From contig CABQAA010000092.1 of NCBI GenBank assembly GCA_902461995.1, forward strand, positions 1-7,964: a stretch of DNA of 7,964 nt, in the 5' to 3' direction. This document shows positions 1-5,768 of this stretch, one piece after another. The position numbers and the translations under genes were made by a program. Below the pieces are notes generated by a model. That model was not told the DNA's origin, did not search any database, and worked only from the letters and a program-made list of their open reading frames with translations. The stretch comes from an uncultured Oscillospiraceae bacterium (GTDB lineage: Bacteria; Bacillota; Clostridia; Oscillospirales; Acutalibacteraceae). How positions within the stretch are numbered: position 1 is the stretch's first letter; each line of letters begins with the position of its first letter.

Positions 1-276
1 GAGGCAGATCTGGTGGCAGGGCTTCTCTCCCCACTGAAAGAAAATCTCACCCACCCATTTCAGCTCGCCGACTGCAATCTCCGCGCCGATTTCCTCCAGA
101 AATTCACGTTTCAGGGTTTCTTCGTTCGTCTCACCAAAGGCGACGTGTCCCCCCGGAAACGCAAAGCTGTCCTCGTCTGCGGGTTTTTGGAGGAGAACCC
201 GGCCGCCGTGCAAGCAGATCCCGGCTACCCGGTAGGAAAACACGGATCCTTCTGTTTGGAATAGGATGTCCTCCAT
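1..276 (-). CDS. Nudix hydrolase, N-terminal 92 residues (runs off left edge)
   Basis: Partial gene, open to the window edge; 92 codons are visible. Nudix proteins hydrolyse a nucleoside diphosphate linked to another moiety, using divalent metal bound by the Nudix box. The box here is intact over residues 43-65: G43, five residues, E49, seven residues, then R57-E58-F-L-E61-E62-I-G64-A65, matching G-x5-E-x7-REUxEExGU. Before it lies the usual first beta strand pair with a GGRVLLQK segment. The ATG at 274-276 has a GGGAGG ribosome site six bases upstream (forward 283-288). It follows cysS in the same direction, behind a hairpin terminator with no room for a separate promoter, so it may be expressed by read-through. 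The substrate cannot be told from the box alone, and the missing C-terminal part could change the subfamily call. Confidence 0.88.
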   Translation of the reverse strand, partial: MEDILFQTEGSVFSYRVAGICLHGGRVLLQKPADEDSFAFPGGHVAFGETNEETLKREFLEEIGAEIAVGELKWVGEIFFQWGEKPCHQICL

Positions 277-292
277 CGCTTTCCCTCCCTGC

Positions 293-333
293 ATTAAAGC
301 GGACGGTTCGGGAACGGACCCCGAACCATCCGC
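293..333 (-). terminator. Intrinsic terminator after cysS, with a short U tract
   Basis: A 14-bp stem (arms 299-312 and 320-333, with one G-U pair in the minus-strand RNA) encloses a 7-base loop. It is followed in the transcript by UUUAAU. It starts 12 bases past the cysS stop. The stem is strong but the U tract is only three bases long before it is broken, so termination may be incomplete. The ribosome site of the next gene (Nudix) begins about ten bases downstream. Confidence 0.65.
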
Positions 334-345
334 CAGCCATCCTCG

Positions 346-1740
346 TTACGCTTTGTGCCACTTGACGCCCTGCGGCGTATCTTCGAGCACAATCTGTCTC
401 GCCTTCAGCTCATCCCGGATCCGGTCGGCCTCGGCCCAATTTTTATTTTGGCGCGCTTCGGCCCTGGCTGCAATGAGAGCTTCGATTTCGGCGTCAAGAT
501 TCTCCTCTTTCCGGCTGTACAGCAGCCCGAGCACGCCGCACAGCTCGTCGAAAAGCGTCCGCGCAGCGGCGCAGGTAGCCTTGGTCGGGCTGCCCGATCC
601 CACCAGGATGTTGATGTCCTTGGTCAGTTCAAACAGGGCGGCGATAGCGTCGGCGGTGTTGAGATCGTCGTCCATTGCGGCGATGAACTGCTCCCGCCGT
701 TCCTCGCATTTCGCGGCGAACGCGGCGTCCGCCTCGCCCTCGAGCGCGGCCGCTTCCGCGTCGGCGAGGGTGCCCCGGCAATTGTAGAGGCGGTCGAGCG
801 CCGACTTGCCCTGCCCGATGATCTCGGCGTTGTAGTTGATCGGGCTGCGATAGGAGGAAGAGATCAGGAAAAACCGGATCGGCTCATATCCCATCTGCTC
901 CGCCACATCCCGGACGGTGAAGAAATTGCCGAGGGATTTGGACATCTTCTTATTGTCGACGTTGATATAGCCGTTGTGCATCCAATACCGGGCAAAGGTC
1001 ACGCCGTTGCAGCATTCACTCTGCGCCACTTCGTTTTCGTGGTGGGGGAAGATCAAATCCTGGCCGCCACAGTGGATATCGATGGTTTGACCGAGATAGC
1101 GTCTCGCCATGGCGGAGCACTCGATATGCCAGCCCGGCCGCCCTTCGCCCCAGGGGGAGGACCAAGCGGGTTCGCCCGGCTTCGCCGCTTTCCAGAGCGC
1201 GAAATCCAGGGCGTCCTCCTTTTCCTCCCCGATCCCGATACGGGCGCCCGATTCCAAATCGTCGATAGGCTGATGGGAGAGCTTCCCGTAATGCTCGTCT
1301 TTCCGGGTGCGGAAATAAACGTCCCCGTTTGCGGCCGGATAGGCGTATCCCTTCTCGACCAGGCCGCCGATCAGGGAGAGAATTTCCTCCATATTGTCCG
1401 TCGCCCGGGGATGGACGGTGGCTTCCCGCACGCCGAGTCCCTTTGCATCCTTCCAGAACTCCTCGATGTACCGCTCCGCGATCACATCGTAGGCGACTCC
1501 TTCCTCGTTTGCCCGGCGGATGATTTTATCGTCGATATCGGTGAAGTTCTGGACAAAGCGCACGTCGTATCCCCGCCATTCCAGATAACGGCGCAGCACA
1601 TCGAACACGCACAGCGGCCGGGCGTTGCCGATATGGATGAAATTGTATACCGTGGGGCCGCAGGCATAGATTTTGACGACACCGGGTTCCAGGGTCACGA
1701 GCTCTTCCTTCTGACGGGTCATGGTGTTGTAGATTTTCAT
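346..1740 (-). CDS. cysS: Cysteinyl-tRNA synthetase (CysRS)
   Basis: Cytosolic class I aminoacyl-tRNA synthetase that joins cysteine to tRNA-Cys using ATP. The 464-residue length is that of bacterial CysRS (E. coli 461). The HIGH-type signature is HIGN at residues 36-39 and the KMSKS loop is at 265-269. The zinc site that selects cysteine is complete: C27 (in YACGPTVY), C208 (in WHIECS), H233 and E237 (in FPHHENE), matching E. coli C28, C209, H234 and E238. The C-terminal helical anticodon-binding region ends in the typical QGVKWHKA-type tail. The ATG overlaps the cysE stop by four bases (ATGA) and has a GGAGG ribosome site seven bases upstream, so translation is probably coupled to cysE. Transcription is expected to be controlled by the upstream T-box, which senses the tRNA this enzyme charges. 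No anomalies seen. Confidence 0.98.
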   Translation of the reverse strand: MKIYNTMTRQKEELVTLEPGVVKIYACGPTVYNFIHIGNARPLCVFDVLRRYLEWRGYDVRFVQNFTDIDDKIIRRANEEGVAYDVIAERYIEEFWKDAKGLGVREATVHPRATDNMEEILSLIGGLVEKGYAYPAANGDVYFRTRKDEHYGKLSHQPIDDLESGARIGIGEEKEDALDFALWKAAKPGEPAWSSPWGEGRPGWHIECSAMARRYLGQTIDIHCGGQDLIFPHHENEVAQSECCNGVTFARYWMHNGYINVDNKKMSKSLGNFFTVRDVAEQMGYEPIRFFLISSSYRSPINYNAEIIGQGKSALDRLYNCRGTLADAEAAALEGEADAAFAAKCEERREQFIAAMDDDLNTADAIAALFELTKDINILVGSGSPTKATCAAARTLFDELCGVLGLLYSRKEENLDAEIEALIAARAEARQNKNWAEADRIRDELKARQIVLEDTPQGVKWHKA

Positions 1741-2414
1741 GGTGCTTCCTCCGTATGCTCCTTGGTTTGATTATCCTCGGCTGCGGCTTCCAGGCGACCA
1801 ACCTGCTGCCGCAGCACGTCAAGCTGATGTTCCAGCCGGCAAAGTTCCTGCGAGACCGGATCGGGAATATGGATTTGGTCGAGATCCACGATCTTCGCCC
1901 CGTTGCGCTTCACCACCCGGGCCGGCACACCCACGGCGGTGGAATGGTCCGGGATGTCCGAGAGCACCACGGCCCCCGCCGCAATACGCACATCGCTGCC
2001 GATTTCGATCGGGCCGAGCACCTTGGCACCGGAACCCACCATCACATGGTTGCCGAGAGTTGGGTGCCGCTTTCCCTTATCCTTTCCCGTACCGCCCAGG
2101 GTTACTCCCTGATAAATCGTGCAGTCGTCCCCGATGACGGTGGTTTCGCCGATGACCACACCGGTGCCGTGATCGATAAACAGGCGGCGTCCGATGGTGG
2201 CGCCGGGATGGATTTCAATGTTGGTGCGGCGCACGCACCGCTGCGAAATCCACCGGGCGAGAAATTTCAGATTGTGACGGTAGCACCAGTTGGCCCGGCG
2301 ATGGGACCGCACCGCCTTGTATCCGTTGTACAGCAGCATCACTTCGACTGCCGAGCGGGCGGCCGGATCCCGGTCCCGGATGCACGCAATATCCTCTTTC
2401 ATGCGTTCAAACAC
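1737..2414 (-). CDS. cysE: Serine O-acetyltransferase (EpsC/CysE type)
   Basis: Transfers acetyl from acetyl-CoA to L-serine to make O-acetylserine, the precursor to which cysteine synthase adds sulfide; cytosolic. The 225-residue protein is the short Gram-positive form. An N-terminal helical part (1-60, with the family's EDI..I..RDPAARS segment) leads into left-handed beta-helix hexapeptide repeats (about 66-165). The catalytic Asp-His pair is D81-H82 in IDHGTGVVIGET, H117 lies in the RHPTLG loop, and YQGVTLGGTGKDKG forms the acetyl-CoA loop region. The tail (185-225) is charged and probably a short coiled coil. The start is set at GTG 2412-2414 because an AAGG site lies about five to six bases upstream and the protein then begins MFERMKEDI, as relatives do; the ATG at 2400-2402 lies about 17 bases from that site. 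The frame stays open to about 2810, but that extension crosses the T-box terminator and is not protein-like. Cotranscribed with cysS. Confidence 0.95.
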   Translation of the reverse strand: MFERMKEDIACIRDRDPAARSAVEVMLLYNGYKAVRSHRRANWCYRHNLKFLARWISQRCVRRTNIEIHPGATIGRRLFIDHGTGVVIGETTVIGDDCTIYQGVTLGGTGKDKGKRHPTLGNHVMVGSGAKVLGPIEIGSDVRIAAGAVVLSDIPDHSTAVGVPARVVKRNGAKIVDLDQIHIPDPVSQELCRLEHQLDVLRQQVGRLEAAAEDNQTKEHTEEAP

Positions 2415-2430
2415 GATACCCTTCCTCTCT
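2412..2430 (-). promoter_or_regulatory. Ribosome site and GTG start of cysE
   Basis: In the minus-strand RNA, AGAGAGGAAGG lies just before UAUC-GUG, leaving about five to six bases between AAGG and the GTG codon. This favours GTG 2412-2414 over the in-frame ATG at 2400-2402. A 7-bp hairpin (2433-2449) ends two bases upstream of this site. Confidence 0.6.
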
Positions 2431-2732
2431 ATAGGCGGCTGAGCCGCCTGGGTTTTCCTTATTAGATTCACAGGAAAAATCGTCGAATCCCCGGGAGTCA
2501 CGACCCCTTCCATATGGGCCCGGACTTCGCGGACTGAAGCCGTTTTCCGCGGGGAGAAGTCCGGCCGACGACCCGGACAGACCGCTTTAGCGGGACTTTC
2601 CCGCTTTTTGCGGCTCGGACAACACACATAGGCGATCCGCCTTTGACCGTGCAGCGTATGGGGGCAACGGCATTCCCGCCGCCTATCCGGCCCCATGAGC
2701 CGAAAGCCCTCTTCAGAATGGCCCCCATCTCC
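2415..2732 (-). other. Second, structured leader segment between the T-box terminator and cysE
   Basis: About 320 bases with no convincing gene, transcribed when the T-box reads through. It holds several near-perfect hairpins. (1) 2589-2605 has a 7-bp stem with an AAG loop, inside an outer CCGC/GCGG pair (2582-2613). (2) 2520-2564 has a 9-bp outer stem CCGGACTTC/GAAGTCCGG and an inner 5-bp GCGGA/TCCGC stem. (3) 2480-2503 has an imperfect stem followed by five U (2475-2479). (4) 2433-2449 is a 7-bp hairpin AGGCGGC/GCCGCCT just before the cysE ribosome site. The CCGGAC arm of (2) could instead pair with a GTCCGG at 2573-2578, giving two mutually exclusive folds. I recognise no known riboswitch here. 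It may be an additional attenuator, a mRNA-stability element or a decayed repeat; high GC makes chance stems likelier. Confidence 0.45.
2433..2449 (-). repeat. Perfect inverted repeat just upstream of the cysE ribosome site
   Basis: AGGCGGC, a 3-base centre, then GCCGCCT. In RNA it forms a 7-bp stem with a UCA loop that ends two bases before the purine-rich ribosome site. It could protect the mRNA or tune translation of cysE; that role is inference. Confidence 0.55.
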
Positions 2733-2776
2733 AAAAACAAAAACCTCCGACATGGCGCATCGGCCATATCGGAGGT
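2733..2776 (-). terminator. T-box regulated intrinsic terminator
   Basis: A 14-bp stem (arms 2743-2756 and 2763-2776, one G-U pair) with a 6-base loop is followed in the RNA by UUUUUGUUUUU. Its 5' arm overlaps the CUCC strand of the T-box antiterminator, so it forms when charged tRNA-Cys is bound. Confidence 0.93.
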
Positions 2777-3003
2777 GCAAAGCACGGTTCCACTCCTTGG
2801 TTTCACTCAAACGGGCATACGTCGCCCGGCCCGCTAACGGCGGCCAACCGTCCGGAGATACTCAGGCGGCGTGACGCCGACCGTTCCCCCCGGCTGCCGG
2901 CGGATGGTTCCGCCGCGGGTGCATTTCGCCGGTCCCCCGCGAAAAACGCTCACAGCCTACGGCGTTTTTTCTCTGGCACGGGTGGTTCCGGCTACTTCTC
3001 CCG
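2733..3003 (-). promoter_or_regulatory. T-box riboswitch, cysteine (UGC specifier), controlling cysE-cysS
   Basis: Leader RNA that binds tRNA-Cys and lets RNA polymerase continue only when that tRNA is uncharged. Stem I spans 2916-3003: a CGGG/CCCG base, then an internal loop with AGUA (2993-2996) on the 5' side and GAA (2925-2927) on the 3' side. The specifier UGC (2921-2923), a Cys codon, follows the GAA. Above the loop a GCCGG/CCGGC stem leads to an apical part with CAGAGA and GGCUGUGAGC elements. A further hairpin sits at 2899-2914. The T-box bulge UGGAACC (2786-2792) is flanked by GGAG/CUCC and GUGC/GCAC helices, the canonical antiterminator. Its UGGA complements the UCCA end expected of tRNA-Cys, which usually has discriminator U73. 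The CUCC strand is shared with the terminator at 2733-2776, so the two folds exclude each other. Confidence 0.95.
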
Positions 3004-3020
3004 GTTGCATGTTGCCTATT

Positions 3021-3035
3021 GCCCGCAGGGCGGGC
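3021..3035 (-). repeat. Hairpin at the predicted 5' end of the cysE-cysS transcript
   Basis: GCCCGC, a 3-base loop, then GCGGGC: a perfect 6-bp stem. With the predicted start near 3036-3037 it would sit at the extreme 5' end of the mRNA, ahead of T-box stem I, where such hairpins can shield against 5' end decay. The role is inference. Confidence 0.45.
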
Positions 3036-3043
3036 TCATGACT

Positions 3044-3072
3044 ATTATAAGCCACTTCTGGAAAAAAACCAC
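3044..3072 (-). promoter_or_regulatory. Promoter of the T-box-cysE-cysS transcript
   Basis: A perfect TATAAT (3044-3049) lies about 40 bases upstream of T-box stem I, placing the start near 3036-3037. At 17-bp spacing the -35 position reads GTGGTT (3067-3072), a poor match to TTGACA, so the call rests on the -10 box and on position. It falls directly after the pgsA stop codon. Confidence 0.55.
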
Positions 3073-3074
3073 AT

Positions 3075-3677
3075 TTATTTTTTGTCCGCCTTGTCGCCTG
3101 CAAAATATTGCCGTCCCGCCCAGACATACTGGAAGCCCGAGATCAGGGTGAGGACGACCGACACCCAGATGAGGATCTGCGCGATCCGGACCGGCAGAGT
3201 GAAGATAAGCGAGGGCAGTCCCGCCCCGGCCAGAAGCCCGGTCTGCCAGGTGGAGAACTCAAGCGCCACGATCATGACGAGAATGGAGACAAACTGCGCG
3301 ACCGTTTTGGCCTTGCCCCAGATGCTCGCCGCAATTACCACATCCCCCTTGGCGGCCATCAGCCGCACCGATGTCACCATAAACTCCCGGCTGAGGATCA
3401 GCATGACTGCGAACACATCCAGCTTCCCGATCGCCAGAAAGGCGAGGAACGCCGCCGTGGTGAGCATTTTATCCGCGATGGGATCCAGGAATTTGCCGAG
3501 ATTGGTGACAAGCCCCCGGCCCCGGGCGATTTTTCCGTCGAACAGATCGGTCAGCGCAGCCGCGCCGAAGACCAGCCCCGCCGCGATATAGTGGAACGGA
3601 AATTCCACCATCATCAGTATGAGAAACACCGGCGCCAGGATGATACGCGCCACAGTCAGACGATTCGGCAGGTTCAT
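3075..3677 (-). CDS. pgsA: CDP-diacylglycerol--glycerol-3-phosphate 3-phosphatidyltransferase
   Basis: Integral membrane enzyme that makes phosphatidylglycerol phosphate from CDP-diacylglycerol and glycerol-3-phosphate, the committed step to phosphatidylglycerol and cardiolipin. The 200-residue length is normal. The CDP-alcohol phosphotransferase motif is complete: D44-xx-D47-G48-xx-A51-R52-x8-G61-xxx-D65-xxx-D69. Hydrophobic segments lie around residues 8-24, 28-43, 72-96, 125-140 and 163-182, with a lysine-rich tail (DKADKK). The start MNLPNRLTVARI at ATG 3675-3677 matches family N-termini. An in-frame ATG at 3717-3719 would add 14 residues unlike the family; a purine-rich AAGGAAAGG lies about 12 bases before the chosen start, a rather long gap. 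It follows rimO by 87 bp with no visible terminator and probably belongs to the recA group. No clear terminator follows it. Confidence 0.95.
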   Translation of the reverse strand: MNLPNRLTVARIILAPVFLILMMVEFPFHYIAAGLVFGAAALTDLFDGKIARGRGLVTNLGKFLDPIADKMLTTAAFLAFLAIGKLDVFAVMLILSREFMVTSVRLMAAKGDVVIAASIWGKAKTVAQFVSILVMIVALEFSTWQTGLLAGAGLPSLIFTLPVRIAQILIWVSVVLTLISGFQYVWAGRQYFAGDKADKK

Positions 3678-3764
3678 GAGAGTACCAGGCCTTTCCTTAT
3701 AATAATGGGAGGCGGCCATATATCCTATGCGGAAGCCGCTGTGGGCATGCGCGCGGCCGCCCGC

Positions 3765-5099
3765 TTATACCCGCTCCCCGAGCAGATCCCAATCGAGACA
3801 GTCGGTGATGTGCACCCGGATCAGATCCCCGGGAGCCACCCGCGTCTTGGTCGTGAAAAAGACCTTGCCGTCGATATCGGGCGCGTCCGCCGCGCTCCGT
3901 CCGAACCAGCATTCCGCGTATTTGTCGAAACTCTCCACCAGCACCTCGAGGGTCTTGCCCACCTGGGCCTGGTTGTACTCGTCTGCAATCCGCTCCTGCG
4001 TCTGCATAACGATATCCCGCCGACGGTTCTTCACCTTTTCCGGAATCTGTCCCGGCAGGGACGCCGCGGGTGTCCCCTCCTCGCTTGAAAAGGCGAAACA
4101 GCCCAGCCGTTCAAACCGGATATCCTTGATAAAAGCACACAGCTCTTCAAAATCCTCTTCGGTCTCGCCGGGGAAGCCGGTCAAGATCGTGGTGCGCAGC
4201 ACCACCCCCGGCAGCGCCGCCCGGATCCGGGTAAACAGGGCCGTCAGGCTTGTCCGGTCGCCCGGACGATTCATCGCCCGCAGCACCCGGCCGCTGCAGT
4301 GCTGCAGCGGTACGTCGAGATACCGCAGGATTTTCGGCTGCCGCGCCATGACCGCCAGCAGCTCGTCGTCGATGTGCTCCGGATAGCAATAGAGCAGCCG
4401 GATCCAACGCAGGCCGTCGATCGCGCAGAGCCGTTCGAGCAGCTCCGGCAGCAGGGACCGGCCCTCCCGATCATATCCGAACATGGTGGTATCCTGCGCC
4501 ACGAGGACCAATTCCTTGACGCCGTCGGCGGCGAGTTCCTCCGCTTCCCGGACCAGCGCGTCCGTCTCCCGGCTGCGCAGATCGCCGCGGATCAGCGGGA
4601 TGGCGCAGTAGGCACAGCGGTTGTTGCAGCCATCCGCGATCCGCAGATACGCGAAAAAGGAGGGAGTCGTCAGCAGCCGGGGCCCGTCTAAAACCCATTG
4701 GCAGCGGTCGGGGAAACGGGTCATCCGGCCGCCCGAAAGCACGGTCTCCACCGCCTCCGCGATGTCCCCGTTGGCCCCGAGCCCCAGCACGCCGTCGCAT
4801 TCCGGCAGTTCTTTGACCAGCTCTTCCTGATACCGCTGCGCCAGACAGCCGGTCACCACAATGCCCCGGATCTGTTTTTCTTTCTTTAACTGGGCGAATT
4901 CCAAAATATTGTCGATGGACTCCCGTTTTGCGTCCTCGATAAATCCGCAGGTGTTGACCACTACCACATCGGCGAGACCGCTTTCGGCGGTGATCTCATA
5001 CCCCGCGTCCCGCAGACGGGCGAGCATCAGCTCCGCGTCCATCTGATTTTTGGGGCATCCGAGGGAAACCATGCCCACCCTGCCTTTTCGTGCTGCCAT
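3765..5099 (-). CDS. rimO: Ribosomal protein S12 (aspartate-C3) methylthiotransferase
   Basis: Radical-SAM enzyme that adds a methylthio group to the conserved aspartate of ribosomal protein S12. The 444-residue length and three-domain order fit RimO. The N-terminal UPF0004 domain has cysteines C15 (in VSLGCPKNQ), C51 (NTCGF) and C85 (TGCLAQRY) for the auxiliary iron-sulfur cluster. The radical-SAM core carries C158-xxx-C162-xx-C165 (CNNRCAYC) for the SAM-binding cluster. The C-terminal TRAM domain lies at about 375-440. The VSLGCPKNQ opening and the sequence around the CNNRCAYCAIP motif favour RimO over its relative MiaB, which modifies tRNA. The ATG has an AGGCGG-type site upstream in the 27-bp gap from recX, so cotranscription with recA-recX is likely. 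Confidence 0.96.
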   Translation of the reverse strand: MAARKGRVGMVSLGCPKNQMDAELMLARLRDAGYEITAESGLADVVVVNTCGFIEDAKRESIDNILEFAQLKKEKQIRGIVVTGCLAQRYQEELVKELPECDGVLGLGANGDIAEAVETVLSGGRMTRFPDRCQWVLDGPRLLTTPSFFAYLRIADGCNNRCAYCAIPLIRGDLRSRETDALVREAEELAADGVKELVLVAQDTTMFGYDREGRSLLPELLERLCAIDGLRWIRLLYCYPEHIDDELLAVMARQPKILRYLDVPLQHCSGRVLRAMNRPGDRTSLTALFTRIRAALPGVVLRTTILTGFPGETEEDFEELCAFIKDIRFERLGCFAFSSEEGTPAASLPGQIPEKVKNRRRDIVMQTQERIADEYNQAQVGKTLEVLVESFDKYAECWFGRSAADAPDIDGKVFFTTKTRVAPGDLIRVHITDCLDWDLLGERV

Positions 5100-5126
5100 G
5101 CATTTTCCGCCTTTCCCGGGTTCCGG

Positions 5127-5768
5127 TCAATCCTCCTCCGGAAGATCTGCCTCCGCCTGCCGGAACGCACGGCGGATATCGTCGTATGAAAAGCCCTGCC
5201 GCGCGAGAGCCGCGGCGGTTCGGCGCCGGTCGTCGGCGTCTTGCAGCCTATTATAGTATTTTTTGCGCAGCATTGCAAGGGCCAGGTCCGCATCCGCGAT
5301 TCCTGTCCCTTCCACCGCCTCTTCCGCCAGCTCCCGCCCGATTCCCTTTCCGCACAGTTCCTGGACGGCCCGGCGGCGGGGATAGAGGCGGTGCAGCTGA
5401 TACTCCCGCGCCAGACGCCTGGCGTAGGCCTCGTCGTTCACCAACCCCAATTCCTCCATCCGGCCGGCCACAGCCGCGGCCGCCTCCGTCCTGTCCGACT
5501 GATACCGCCCCTTTTCTCGACAGAGGCGGTCGGTGAGTTCCTTTTTCGAATAATCCCGTTTGGAAAGGAGATACAGCGCTTTTTCCCTGGCACGGGTCTG
5601 CCGGGACAGTTCCAGCAACGCCTCGAGCTCCTCTTCCGAAAGAGAGGAGCCGGCCTTTAAGGACGACTCCTCCCACACCCGCAGGTCGATCTGAACATCC
5701 GGCGCACCGTCAAACGACAGCTGCACCTGATGCCCTCGTATCCGCTGTATATCGGTAATAATCATCAT
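5127..5768 (-). CDS. recX: RecA regulatory protein RecX
   Basis: Cytosolic modulator that binds RecA filaments and limits their extension and ATPase/coprotease activity. The 213-residue protein has an N-terminal beta-rich region (about 1-55) followed by the three-helix repeats typical of RecX. Recognisable family segments are ALYLLSKRDYSKKELTDRL (63-81), a GLVNDEAYARRLAREY block (about 107-122), and the C-terminal GFSYDDIRRAF (about 193-203). The ATG overlaps the recA stop by four bases (ATGA) and no clear ribosome site precedes it, so translation is probably coupled to recA. A second ATG follows at once (MM), so either could be used. The recA-recX pairing is the common bacterial arrangement and supports the call. 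Confidence 0.93.
   Translation of the reverse strand: MMIITDIQRIRGHQVQLSFDGAPDVQIDLRVWEESSLKAGSSLSEEELEALLELSRQTRAREKALYLLSKRDYSKKELTDRLCREKGRYQSDRTEAAAAVAGRMEELGLVNDEAYARRLAREYQLHRLYPRRRAVQELCGKGIGRELAEEAVEGTGIADADLALAMLRKKYYNRLQDADDRRRTAAALARQGFSYDDIRRAFRQAEADLPEED

Noticed and set aside
355..1770. 471-residue plus-strand open frame opposite cysS
   Set aside because: It is the antisense shadow of a confidently identified cysS in GC-rich DNA. The translation has no domain or ribosome site. The 326-residue frame at 3108-4088 is rejected for the same reason against pgsA and rimO.
2461..2486. TCTAAT (2461-2466) as a second promoter for cysE
   Set aside because: No acceptable -35 box at 16-18 bp; the nearest, TTCGAC, is at 15 bp and matches poorly.
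2498..2806. 102-residue minus-strand open frame in the cysE leader (alternative ATG at 2727-2729)
   Set aside because: It starts in the T-box terminator; the only GGAG abuts the inner ATG with no spacing. The product is Arg/Gly-rich and matches no family I know. A small leader peptide is not excluded but has no positive support.
2415..2810. Upstream extension of cysE to give a 357-residue protein
   Set aside because: It reads back through the leader and the T-box terminator, is rich in Arg/Pro/Cys unlike any known domain, and the GTG at 2412-2414 has a good ribosome site and the family N-terminus.
3061..3074. U-rich run after pgsA as a terminator
   Set aside because: Seven T occur on the minus strand, but no stem precedes them; the only nearby inverted repeat is three base pairs and lies after the run.
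3678..3719. Longer PgsA starting at ATG 3717-3719
   Set aside because: The 14 added residues do not resemble PgsA, whose members begin MNLPN; only a weak AGGA, three to four bases away, precedes that ATG.
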